Source: Arthrobacter sp. zg-Y844 (lineage in GTDB: Bacteria > Actinomycetota > Actinomycetes > Actinomycetales > Micrococcaceae). Taken from it: DNA of 64,000 nucleotides. The DNA is taken from the NCBI RefSeq assembly GCF_024385465.1, contig NZ_JANFLS010000002.1, forward strand, positions 682,001-746,000, read 5' to 3'. The position numbers and the translations under genes were made by a program. The notes beneath the pieces are model-generated. The model did not search any database. It saw nothing but the letters and a program-made list of their open reading frames with translations, and had not been told where the DNA came from. Below, piece after piece: positions 54,566-62,955 of the stretch; position 1 is the first letter of the stretch, and each line of letters starts with the position of its first letter.

Positions 54566-54740
54566 TCCTCCGGTTTCTCCGGATCCCTCCGACTTGTCCG
54601 GATCCCTGCGGTTTGTCCACAGCCCAACCCGGCCCGAGCCCCTCCGGTTTGTCCAGATCCCTGCACTTTGTGACATTCCCTGCGCTGCGCGGCGTAGGGA
54701 TCGCGACAAACCGGAGGGATTGCGACATAACGCAGGGATT
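54566..54740. repeat. Inverted array of about 19-base repeats, copy B of the palindromic family
   Basis: Forward units of the type ATCCCTCCGGTTTGTCCGG start near 54566, 54583, 54602, 54638, 54657 and 54676, mostly 19 bases apart. Beyond a central CCCTGCGC/GGCGTAGGG fold, inverted units follow (GACAAACCGGAGGGAT and TAACGCAGGGAT), again 19 bases apart. The whole can fold into a long branched hairpin. Copy A at 37387-37446 shares the same units. It lies between divergent genes; function unknown. Confidence 0.85.
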
Positions 54741-54770
54741 CAGCACCGGGCCCCGCACCGTCCGCACGAG

Positions 54771-54824
54771 CCCAGCCCCGGCCCCAGCCCCAGCCCCGGC
54801 CCCAGCCCCGGCCCCGGCCCCGCA
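54771..54824. repeat. GC-rich hexamer tract
   Basis: CCCCGG and CCCCAG hexamers follow one another about eight times, giving an almost pure C-rich strand. The complementary strand carries regular GGGG runs and could form G-quadruplexes. It lies about 70 bases upstream of the ArsR-family promoter. Confidence 0.85.
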
Positions 54825-54896
54825 CCGAGCCACGCCGGCCCCGCACCCGAGCACTTGCTCGATTTCCTCCTCCCGGGAACCCAACCTAAAGAACCC

Positions 54897-54925
54897 TTGC
54901 TAAAGATTCCTTTAGGACCTAGCCT
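54897..54925 (+). promoter_or_regulatory. Promoter and operator of the ArsR-family regulator-MFS operon
   Basis: TTGCTA (54897-54902) and TAGCCT (54920-54925) are 17 bases apart, and the ATG follows six bases later, so the message should be leaderless. The palindrome CTAAAG-ATTC-CTTTAG (54900-54915) fills the spacer, and another half-site CCTAAAG lies at 54885-54891. Self-repression by the encoded winged-helix protein is the likely function. Confidence 0.65.
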
Positions 54926-54931
54926 CAACAC

Positions 54932-55558
54932 ATGAACCAGACCCCGGACCCGGCGGAACCCGGCATCAAACGGCACGCGGCAACCCCGGGAGCGCCCGGC
55001 GAGCAAGTGTTCGCCGATCCGGTGCAGATCCGCGCACTGGCGCATCCGGTCCGGCTGGAACTGCTCGGCCATCTGGACGACGCCCGAACGGCCACGGCAA
55101 CTCAGTGCGCCGCCGCCATCGGCGAATCCGTAGCCAGCTGCTCCTACCACCTGCGCATCCTGGCCAGGCACGGCTTCATCGAACAGGTCCAGCAGGCCGG
55201 GCGCGAAAAACCGTGGAAGACGGTTGCACTCCACCGCTCGCACGTCATCGATCCGGAGGCGCCCGGCTCCGTACACGCGGTTTCCGCCGTGGCCGCCATA
55301 GAGGTGGACCGCCAGCTGGCACGCATCCAGTCCTGGCTCCGCCGCTCCCCCGCACTCCCTCCGGAGGACCTCGAGGTGTCCACGGTGCACGAGGCCCGCA
55401 CCTACGCCACCCACGAAGAAATCCTGCAGCTTCGCGAAGACCTGTGGCAGTTGGCCCGACGCTTCGAAGGCCGCTGGGAGAACCCGGATCAACGCCCCGA
55501 CGGAGCGGTCCCGGTCCGCCTGTTCTCCGTCCTCAATGTCGATCCGGGGCAGGAATGA
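54932..55558 (+). CDS. ArsR-family winged-helix regulator
   Basis: The 208-residue protein has an HTH near residues 30-95: IRALAHPVRLELLGHLDD, then ATQCAAAIGESVASCSYHLRILARHGFIEQV. This is the ArsR-like module used with MFS exporters in actinobacteria. The metal-binding motif of ArsR (CVC) is absent, so it probably senses an organic ligand. The C-terminal half (DRQLARIQSWLRR and the EEILQLREDLWQLARRF helix) may dimerise or bind ligand. Its stop overlaps the MFS start (ATGA). Confidence 0.88.
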   Translation: MNQTPDPAEPGIKRHAATPGAPGEQVFADPVQIRALAHPVRLELLGHLDDARTATATQCAAAIGESVASCSYHLRILARHGFIEQVQQAGREKPWKTVALHRSHVIDPEAPGSVHAVSAVAAIEVDRQLARIQSWLRRSPALPPEDLEVSTVHEARTYATHEEILQLREDLWQLARRFEGRWENPDQRPDGAVPVRLFSVLNVDPGQE

Positions 55559-56841
55559 CGACGGCGCCGCCGGCAGTGGGCACCAACCGCGACGTCCTGG
55601 GCGTTCCCGGCTTCCGGAGACTGGCGCTGGCCTGGGTGTTCTCCAACTTCGGCGACTCGGTGCTGTTCCTGACCGCCGCCATCTGGGTCAAGCAGCTCAC
55701 CGGCAGCGACGCCGCCGCTGGCCTCGTCTTCGCGGCCCTCGGCCTCCCGGCCCTGCTGGCGCCCTTCACCGGGCGGCTGGCAGACCGTTACCGGCGTCGA
55801 CCGCTGCTCATCATCAACAACCTGGGCGCCGGCGTCGTCGTCCTGGCCCTCCTGGCCGTCCGCGGCGTCGACACCGTGTGGCTGGTCTATGCAGTCATCT
55901 TCGTTTACGCCATTTCCTCCTACATCACTGCAGCCGCCCAATCCGGACTGCTCCGCGACCTGCTGGACACCCGCCTCCTCGCCCCCGCAAACGGCATCCT
56001 GAGCAGCATCGACCAGGGCCTGCGGATCATCTCGCCGCTGGCAGGCGCCGGGATGCTCGCCCTCTGGGGAATGCACACCGTTGTGCTGCTCGCCAGCGCC
56101 TGTTTCCTTGCGGCCGCGCTGATTTTGGCCACCTTGAAACTGGCCGAAACGGTCTCTGTCCGGGACGCCGGCGAGACGTTCTGGCAGAGCACGACGGCGG
56201 GTGTCCGGTTCATGGCACGGCATCGCCTGCTCGGCCGCGCCCTGCTGACCCTGGGTATCGCCATGGGCGCCACCGGCATCCTCAACGTGACCGTCTTCGC
56301 CACGGTGGAGCAGGGCCTGGGGAAGCCGCCGGAGTTCCTCAGCGTGCTGCTGGGCGCACAGGGTCTCATGGCGGTATTGGGCGGACTCACGGCCAGCCTG
56401 GTGATCCGGCGATTCGGGATCCGCCGCTGCATGGTCTTCGGCGTCGCCCTGCTCGCCGGCGGCGTACTGACCACCGCGCTGACCTTCCTGCCCCTGGTGA
56501 TGGCCGGCGCCGCGGCGGTCGGCACGGGCGCTTCGTGGATGATCATCGCCTTTGTCACGCTGCGTCAGGAGGAGACGCCGCCCGGCATGCAGGGCCGGAC
56601 CGCGGCCGTAACGCAGGTAATGACCAACCTTCCCCAGGTCGGGGCCTCGGTGCTTGCGGCGGTGCTCATCGGGATCCTGCCTTACCAAGTGCTGGTGGCG
56701 GCCATGGCCGCCGCCAGCCTGCTTGCGGTGATGCCCCTGCTCTCCCGGCGCGCACGGTCGGTCGGAGACGCGGGTGGCGACGGCGACGACGGCGGCACCG
56801 ACACACCCGTCCGGGTGCCCGACAGAGGGCGGGTAGAATGA
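55555..56841 (+). CDS. MFS transporter, MFS_3 type
   Basis: The ATG at 55555 overlaps the regulator's stop as ATGA. The 428-residue protein has twelve helices and begins RRLALAWVFSNFGDSVLFLTAAIWVKQLTG, close to the MFS_3 exporters of macrolides and siderophores; the loop GRLADRYRRRPLLI is present. The C-terminal tail is Asp/Gly-rich (DAGGDGDDGGTDTP). It is expressed with its ArsR-type regulator and likely exports a toxic compound. Confidence 0.9.
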   Translation: MTTAPPAVGTNRDVLGVPGFRRLALAWVFSNFGDSVLFLTAAIWVKQLTGSDAAAGLVFAALGLPALLAPFTGRLADRYRRRPLLIINNLGAGVVVLALLAVRGVDTVWLVYAVIFVYAISSYITAAAQSGLLRDLLDTRLLAPANGILSSIDQGLRIISPLAGAGMLALWGMHTVVLLASACFLAAALILATLKLAETVSVRDAGETFWQSTTAGVRFMARHRLLGRALLTLGIAMGATGILNVTVFATVEQGLGKPPEFLSVLLGAQGLMAVLGGLTASLVIRRFGIRRCMVFGVALLAGGVLTTALTFLPLVMAGAAAVGTGASWMIIAFVTLRQEETPPGMQGRTAAVTQVMTNLPQVGASVLAAVLIGILPYQVLVAAMAAASLLAVMPLLSRRARSVGDAGGDGDDGGTDTPVRVPDRGRVE

Positions 56842-56928
56842 AAAAGCTGTGTTCTGAGCAGCCGACTGCCCGGCAGCAAGCAGTTCCCCCGCCGGCAGTC
56901 CCACCCACCAGAGTCTGAAAGCAGCGGA

Positions 56929-58560
56929 GTGTCCCAACAGGTTTCCACCCCCGTCAGCGCCACCGCCACCAAAGAGATCATCAAGGAGTCCGCCCGGCGG
57001 CGTACCTTCGCCGTGATCTCGCACCCCGACGCCGGTAAGTCCACGCTCACCGAAGCGCTGGCCCTGCACGCCCGGGTGATCGGCACGGCCGGTGCCACCA
57101 ACGGCAAGGAAAACCGCCGGGAAACGGTCTCCGACTGGATGCAGATGGAAAAGGACCGCGGCATCTCCATCAGCTCCACGGCCCTGCAGTTCGCGTACCG
57201 CGACACCGTGATCAACCTGCTGGACACGCCCGGGCACGCCGACTTCTCCGAGGACACGTACCGCGTCCTCGCCGCGGTGGACTGCGCAGTGATGCTGGTG
57301 GACGCCGCCAAGGGCCTGGAAACCCAGACCATGAAGCTCTTCGAGGTCTGCCGCGCCCGGAACCTGCCCATCATCACCGTGATCAACAAGTGGGACCGGC
57401 CCGGCCTGGATCCGCTGGCCCTGATGGACGAGATCACCGAACGCACCGGCCTCGAGCCGATGCCGCTGACCTGGGCCGTGGGCATCGCCGGCGATTTCCG
57501 CGGCGTCTGGGACCTGCAGAAGGACGAATACGTCCACTTCGAACGGCAGAACTCCGGCGCCTCGCTGGCGAAGGAAGAACACTTCAGCCCCGAAGACGCC
57601 CTGGCCCGCGAAGGCGATGTCTGGACCGATTCGCTGGACGAAGCCGAGCTGGTCATCGACGGCCGCGAGTTCGACCGCAACAAGTTCCTGGACGCCAAGG
57701 CCACCCCCATCCTCTTCTCCTCGGCAGCCCTGAACTTCGGCGTCAAGCAGATCCTGGACGCCCTGGTGGATCTGGCGCCGTCGGCCTCCGCCCGCGAGGA
57801 CAAGGACGGCGGGCTCCGGCCCGTCGAGGCGCCGTTCTCCGGCTTTGTGTTCAAGGTGCAGGCCGGCATGAACAAGGCCCACCGCGACCACGTGGCGTTC
57901 ATCCGTGTCTGCTCCGGCATCTTCGAACGCGGCATGGTGGTCACGCATTCCAACACCGGCAAGACCTTCGCCACCAAGTACGCGCAGCACCTGTTCGGCC
58001 GCGAACGCGAGGTCATCGACCAGGCGTACCCGGGCGACGTCGTCGGGCTGGTCAATGCTTCCGCCCTGCGGGTGGGCGACAGCCTCTACGTCGAGGAACC
58101 GGTGGAATACCCGCCCATTCCGTTCTTCTCGCCCGAACACTTCCGCGTGGCCCGGTCCCAGGACCCCAGCCGCTACAAGCAGTTCCGGCGCGGCATCGAC
58201 CAGCTCGAGCACGAGGGCATCATCCAGGTGCTGCGCTCGGACCGGCGAGGCGATCAGGCACCGGTCCTGGCCGCCGTCGGCCCGATGCAGTTCGAAGTGG
58301 TCGAGGACCGCATGACGCAGGACTTCAATGCGCCCATGCGCTACGAGCAGCTCTCCTACTCGCTGGCCCGGCTCACCACGGCAGACGCCGCGGAAATCCT
58401 GTCCAACGTGCATGGGGCCGAGGTCCTGGTCCGCACCGACGGCGCCTACGTGGCCGTCTTCAACGATGTCTGGGCGCTGCGGCGGGTGGAAAAGAACCAC
58501 CCGGAGGTGTCCCTGACGGTCATCGGTACCGAATCGCCCAACAGCAGCCGCGGCTACTAG
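56929..58560 (+). CDS. prfC: Peptide chain release factor 3
   Basis: The GTG start at 56929 gives 543 residues. GTPase motifs are clear: SHPDAGKSTLTEAL (G1), RGISISSTALQF (G2), DTPGHADFSEDTYR (G3) and NKWDRPG (G4). The C-terminal domains include GPMQFEVVEDRM and the RF3-specific end. RF3 removes RF1/RF2 from the ribosome after termination. It follows the MFS gene by 87 bases without a terminator. Its presence in actinobacteria is patchy but well known. Confidence 0.95.
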   Translation: MSQQVSTPVSATATKEIIKESARRRTFAVISHPDAGKSTLTEALALHARVIGTAGATNGKENRRETVSDWMQMEKDRGISISSTALQFAYRDTVINLLDTPGHADFSEDTYRVLAAVDCAVMLVDAAKGLETQTMKLFEVCRARNLPIITVINKWDRPGLDPLALMDEITERTGLEPMPLTWAVGIAGDFRGVWDLQKDEYVHFERQNSGASLAKEEHFSPEDALAREGDVWTDSLDEAELVIDGREFDRNKFLDAKATPILFSSAALNFGVKQILDALVDLAPSASAREDKDGGLRPVEAPFSGFVFKVQAGMNKAHRDHVAFIRVCSGIFERGMVVTHSNTGKTFATKYAQHLFGREREVIDQAYPGDVVGLVNASALRVGDSLYVEEPVEYPPIPFFSPEHFRVARSQDPSRYKQFRRGIDQLEHEGIIQVLRSDRRGDQAPVLAAVGPMQFEVVEDRMTQDFNAPMRYEQLSYSLARLTTADAAEILSNVHGAEVLVRTDGAYVAVFNDVWALRRVEKNHPEVSLTVIGTESPNSSRGY

Positions 58561-59192
58561 CGGCACAAAACGCAGACGAGGCACGCCCGTGTCCGCCACC
58601 ATTTTGCATTCATCGAATCTCGTCAGGCATTTCGCCATGCACGAGGGAAGATCTCAGATCACTACTGAAGTTCATTTATGAAACACCGTCGCCATCCGGC
58701 GAGACGTCCCATGAAAGTAACCGCTCGATTCGGCGAACCTGGGTATCTTCCCCAACAGTTGCGGACGAGTTTCAGAACAAAAGGACCAACCTTGCCATCC
58801 TGCCGGATCTCCAATCCGGGCATGGTTCAATAAGCGATTGCCAGTATATTCCTGTTCGCCTCAGCCAATATATGTTGGCTGCCAGTGACGGGGCAACGAT
58901 ACCGGTTCCCTGTCTAAGTACGTGTAACCGCCCACCCACTGGTCGATTATCGATAAAGATGCTGGCTGGGCCATACCGCTACAGATCGCCCGCGCATTCA
59001 GGACCAAACGGCAAACTGGCCACAGGCAGATTAAATGTCAGGTATTGTCGGGGATAGGTACTCCATAATGGCGACACCTTCGAAATTTCGTAGGACTCCT
59101 TATAAACGTCAGCTCTAGATGCCGCCCTGGCAGTTGACGAAGGCTCACTAGGGATTAAATAGTCGAAGAGGACTCTAAGCAGAAAGGCCATC
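58561..59192. other. Lower-GC stretch without a supported gene
   Basis: The 632 bases between prfC and the MBL gene are visibly poorer in GC than the flanks. A minus-strand frame at 58979-59203 (74 codons, MMGMMAFLLRVLFDYLIP at its start) and an open plus-strand frame across 58561-59057 without a good start are the only candidates; neither shows recognisable motifs. The stretch may be the left part of an acquired segment with decayed genes. Confidence 0.5.
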
Positions 59193-60521
59193 ATGCCCAT
59201 CATTTATGCGCGGAGGACCCAATGGTCTGTAGGGCATGGGGGTTTCCATTCAGGTTTCCTAGGGTCGAAAAGCGCTGCAACTGACCCATTCGTTTGGATA
59301 TACGATTGCGGAAGCGCATCAAGCGGAAAGGCCTTGACACGCGAATTCAAAGAGTTCTCACGACAGCACTCGGCATTGAGTAAAGAAGAAAATATACATC
59401 TCCTTTTCCTCAGTCACTTTCATGAAGACCACGTTGGGGGCCTTGGGAGGATTAAGAGGTCACCCTTCACCGTAAAACAGATATATGCACCGCTGGTCTC
59501 TCCCCTCGAACGACTGCAGGTGTTAGCTACCAGTTCCTGGGACGACCCTGATCCTTTTTTTCTCGAACTACTGGCGGATCCGTTGGCAGCCTTGTCTGAC
59601 GTGGCTGAAAACGTGACATTTATAGAACCCTCAGACGAGGTTCCGCGCGAAATGGAACCTGCCGAAGGGGAGTTGGAACGTGAAGACGAGTTGCCGGATC
59701 TAACGGAGGACGATGGCGAGTTCATCGCTCATCCGTCCCACAGCCGTGGACAGGCCCGCACGTCAGCGTCCGAAGCGCTCAACCGCGTTGATTTGAACGG
59801 AGAACCCGTATGGGTATTTGAACCCTATGTGCTGAAAAGTTTAGAAAGTGGGCGCGATGCATTTAGGGACGAACTGAAGAACTCGCTTGGATTAACCGCA
59901 GGTCAGCTTACAGACAAGCTGTCGGCATCTTCTGGCATTATGTCTCTTATTGATACATCGAAAAAACGCAACCTTATTAGAGCGGCCCATCATGCAGCCC
60001 TGAAATCGAGTGGAAACGTCGCGGACTTAAATCTAACATCTCTCTGTCTCTACGCTGGACCCATTAGTCCAACCAAAACAGTTTGGAAAAGCCGATGGCC
60101 AGTTAAGGAAGATTATGACGGCGATTGGACTCCGCGATTAGAAGCCGGCATCTGGAGAAACGCGCCGGGTTGGTTGCACACCGGAGATGCCTCACTGAAA
60201 GACATTGATCGCGTTCGCGAACTGCTGCGCAATTACAACGCACGATGGTCCAGTGTTGGCACCTTCCTTCTTCCACATCATGGGTCAGATGAAAGCTTCC
60301 ACGCTGCGATCCTAGGCGCAACGCCTGCAGCCTCTGCTTTCATAGCCGCTGCACAACCAGGATTCCGCCAGCGCCAAGGATGGTTTCACCCAGGACGCAA
60401 GACGACTAGCGCCGTTCAAGCGGCCGGACGCTACTCTGTGACAGTTTCTGAAAGCATTGAATCCCGCTTCACGGACACCGTTTCCCTCAAAATTAAGAGG
60501 CGTAAGGCACGAGCCCGCTAG
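59193..60521 (+). CDS. ComEC-like metallo-beta-lactamase-fold hydrolase, probably acquired
   Basis: The 442-residue protein has a full MBL metal site: LSHFHEDHVGG (His75, His77, Asp79, His80), TGDASL and FLLPHHGSDESFH. The arrangement after PHHGS (AASAFIAAAQPGF, then WFHPGRKTTSAV) is like the C-terminal nuclease domain of ComEC, here free and cytosolic, without membrane helices. An acidic insertion at about 150-180 (EMEPAEGELEREDELPDL) is unusual. Codon use is less GC-rich than in all neighbours, a sign of transfer. Relatives occur in defence-rich islands. AAAGG precedes the ATG. Confidence 0.8.
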   Translation: MPIIYARRTQWSVGHGGFHSGFLGSKSAATDPFVWIYDCGSASSGKALTREFKEFSRQHSALSKEENIHLLFLSHFHEDHVGGLGRIKRSPFTVKQIYAPLVSPLERLQVLATSSWDDPDPFFLELLADPLAALSDVAENVTFIEPSDEVPREMEPAEGELEREDELPDLTEDDGEFIAHPSHSRGQARTSASEALNRVDLNGEPVWVFEPYVLKSLESGRDAFRDELKNSLGLTAGQLTDKLSASSGIMSLIDTSKKRNLIRAAHHAALKSSGNVADLNLTSLCLYAGPISPTKTVWKSRWPVKEDYDGDWTPRLEAGIWRNAPGWLHTGDASLKDIDRVRELLRNYNARWSSVGTFLLPHHGSDESFHAAILGATPAASAFIAAAQPGFRQRQGWFHPGRKTTSAVQAAGRYSVTVSESIESRFTDTVSLKIKRRKARAR

Positions 60522-60749
60522 GAATTCATTCGTCCATGAGACAGTGGCACAGACTGCCAGCCCCTTGCCCCGTTGCGCACAGAAGCGGAGCTAGTGTTGG
60601 GACCCCGATAGCATCGTGATGAGCCTAAGAGTTGCTAATGGATCAGTGTTCTTTAGGTAAGCGTTAGGACTTCGTGAGTATGCTGTGAGCAACATCACCA
60701 GCTGCCACCCCCGGTCTCAACGGGACGGCCCTCCCGGAAGGTCTCAGCC

Positions 60750-62159
60750 ATGTCCTCCCCCGCTTTTTCCTCGCTGTCCCGCCCCGTCTTCGCCGCCGTT
60801 GCGGCCGATGCCCGTCCCGCTGACAGCGAGGCCTGGGCAGCGCTGAAGCAGGCGGCCACGGCCCTGCAGCCCCTGCAGAACAAGAACGGATCCGTGGATC
60901 CCGAGCACCACGGGCAGGCGGTTGAACTGATCGGAACCATTGCCGCTGCCGTCACGGCCCTGGCTCCCGCCTTCCCGCACGACGCCGGGTATCTGCATCT
61001 CGTAGTGGAAGACTTTGAGCGCTGGGTGGACGGCGGACTGGACAAGGAACCGGATTTCCTGGATTCGCTGATGGCCTTCGCCCCGCAGCAGGACCGCGTG
61101 AACGGCCTCTCCCATCTGGTGGTCTTCCCCATGTACACGCAGAACGGCAGCACCAACCGCCTCGTGGAAGCCGTGCTGATCGAGGTTATCTGGCCTGAGT
61201 TTGTCGCCGAGCTCGAGGCCGGCGAGTACTCCAACGGGCTCTTCGTCCCCATCCGCTTCCTGGACTTCACCCCCGGCTACGACACCAACTCCGCCGTGCT
61301 CTTCCCGGAAACCGTGGCCGTGCGCGAAACCCCCGCCTTCACCTGGGGCGCCATCTTCGCCGACCGCGAGGCCGCCCGCTTCCGCAAGGTCCTGGCCGCG
61401 GCAGCGGACATCACCTCGCTGCAGCTGCCCGCCGAGGCCGCCGAACTGCTGAACAACCAGCAGCTCACCGAGGAAACCTTCATCATGTGGGACCTCATCC
61501 ACGACCGCACCCACATGCGCGGGGATCTCCCGTTCGATCCGTTCATGATCAAGCAGCGCATGCCCTACTTCCTCTACTCCCTGGAGGAACTGCGCTGCGA
61601 CCTCACCGCCTTCCGCGAAGCCGTGAAGATCCAGCGGAACGAGGACGCCCCCGAGGAAACCCGCCGGCACGCCCGGCTGGTCCAGTACGCGGTGATCTTC
61701 GACCGCATCTTCCGCTTTGCGATCACCGGCAGCCGGGTGCGCAACTACGACGGCCTCGGCGGCCAGCTGCTCTTCGCCTGGATGCACCAGAACCACGTAC
61801 TCCACTGGACCGACGGAAAGCTCAGCATCGACTGGGAGGAAACGGCCGACGTCGTCGTCCGGCTGGGTGCCGAAATCGAGGAGCTCTACTGGCGTTCCAT
61901 CGACCGCCCCAAGACCGCGCACTGGCTTGCGGCGTACGATCTGGTGGCAGGAACACTGACGCCGAACCCGGCCTCGGTCTGGGCCCGCGGCCCGCAGGCC
62001 CTGCCGCTGGACGGACCGCCGCGCGGCCTTACCGACCAGGTGCTCGACGACGAATTCCCGCTCTCCATGTTCTACGAAGCCCTGTCCAAGAAGATGGCCC
62101 CGGTAATCGAATCCACGGCCGGGATCACCGGCTACCGCACGGGAGGCACCTCCGAATGA
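60750..62159 (+). CDS. DUF6421 family protein
   Basis: The 469-residue soluble protein is the conserved actinobacterial DUF6421. Typical segments are HLVVFPMYTQNGSTNRLVEAVL, FTPGYDTNSAVLFPETVAV, the HDRTHMRGDLPFDPFMIKQRMPYFL region and LFAWMHQNHVLHWTDG. The His-rich HDRTHMRGD could be a metal site. The function is not established. It overlaps the SDR gene by ATGA, a pairing I believe is widely conserved, so the two act in one process. GGAAGG supports the ATG. Confidence 0.85.
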   Translation: MSSPAFSSLSRPVFAAVAADARPADSEAWAALKQAATALQPLQNKNGSVDPEHHGQAVELIGTIAAAVTALAPAFPHDAGYLHLVVEDFERWVDGGLDKEPDFLDSLMAFAPQQDRVNGLSHLVVFPMYTQNGSTNRLVEAVLIEVIWPEFVAELEAGEYSNGLFVPIRFLDFTPGYDTNSAVLFPETVAVRETPAFTWGAIFADREAARFRKVLAAAADITSLQLPAEAAELLNNQQLTEETFIMWDLIHDRTHMRGDLPFDPFMIKQRMPYFLYSLEELRCDLTAFREAVKIQRNEDAPEETRRHARLVQYAVIFDRIFRFAITGSRVRNYDGLGGQLLFAWMHQNHVLHWTDGKLSIDWEETADVVVRLGAEIEELYWRSIDRPKTAHWLAAYDLVAGTLTPNPASVWARGPQALPLDGPPRGLTDQVLDDEFPLSMFYEALSKKMAPVIESTAGITGYRTGGTSE

Positions 62160-62920
62160 GCGCTGAATCCGGCACGGCAGCCCCGGCCCCGTTGAAGGGC
62201 CGGACCGTCCTGGTGGCCGGCGCCGGAAGCCCCTCGGGCACTGCCGTCTGTGAAGCCCTGGAGGCGGCGGGTGCCAAGGTGGTCGCGGTAGGCCGCGATG
62301 CGGCACGGCTCGAGAACACGCTGTTCCGGCTGTACGAGGCCGACCTGCGCACCTGCGACCTCAGCGACGCCGGCGAAGTGGCGGCCCTGGCGGCCGACAT
62401 GCAGGAAATCTACGGCGGGATCGACGGACTGATCCACCTCGTGGGCGGCTGGCGGGCCGGTACCGGCATCGGCTCCCAGAGCGAGCAGGACTGGGACTTC
62501 CTGGAAACGAACATCCTGCGCACCCTGCGCAATGTCAGCCGCAGCTTCTACGACCAGCTCGAGGCCTCCCCGGGCGGGCGGCTGGCGATCGTCTCCTCCA
62601 CGGCCGTGGAGTCCCCCACGGCCGCCGGCGCGGGATATGCGGCTGCCAAAGCCGCGGCCGAAGCCTGGGTCCGGGCCATCGCCGCGGGTTTCCGCGGCGC
62701 CCAGTCCGGACGGAAGGAAGACCCGGAACCCCAGCGCGCCGCCGCCGTCGTCTTCGTGGTCAAGGCATTGGTGGACTCCGCTGAGCGCGCCGCAGCCCCG
62801 GACCGCAGGTTCCCCGGCTACACCGACGTCGCGGACCTGGCCGCCGCCGTCGTCCGGCTCTTCCAGCAGGATGCCGCAGAGGTCAACGGGCAGCGGATTC
62901 GCCTCGTACCGGCGACGTGA
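62156..62920 (+). CDS. Short-chain dehydrogenase/reductase partner of DUF6421
   Basis: The 254-residue protein starts in the overlap ATGA after GGGAGG. The cofactor loop is GAGSPSGTAVCEAL rather than the standard TGxxxGxG, and the active site can be placed as Ser in IVSSTAVESP with Tyr and Lys in AGYAAAKAAAEAW, so catalysis is possible. GLIHLVGGWRAG replaces the NNAG motif. It belongs to a divergent SDR group encoded after DUF6421. The substrate is unknown. Confidence 0.87.
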   Translation: MSAESGTAAPAPLKGRTVLVAGAGSPSGTAVCEALEAAGAKVVAVGRDAARLENTLFRLYEADLRTCDLSDAGEVAALAADMQEIYGGIDGLIHLVGGWRAGTGIGSQSEQDWDFLETNILRTLRNVSRSFYDQLEASPGGRLAIVSSTAVESPTAAGAGYAAAKAAAEAWVRAIAAGFRGAQSGRKEDPEPQRAAAVVFVVKALVDSAERAAAPDRRFPGYTDVADLAAAVVRLFQQDAAEVNGQRIRLVPAT

Positions 62921-62955
62921 CCTGAACTACATCAAGGTAAGAGATACTAGGAACC

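Noticed and set aside
54566-54740. CRISPR array
   Set aside because: Units are about 19 bases and contiguous, without spacers, and they switch orientation; no cas genes in the window.
55489-58638. A minus-strand open frame of over 1,000 codons opposite the MFS gene and prfC
   Set aside because: It is antisense to two well-recognised genes, its product is of biased composition without domains, and long antisense frames are expected in high-GC coding DNA.
58979-59203. Small minus-strand gene in the low-GC stretch
   Set aside because: Seventy-four codons, starting inside the divergent MBL gene, without recognisable motifs or Shine-Dalgarno; too weak to call.
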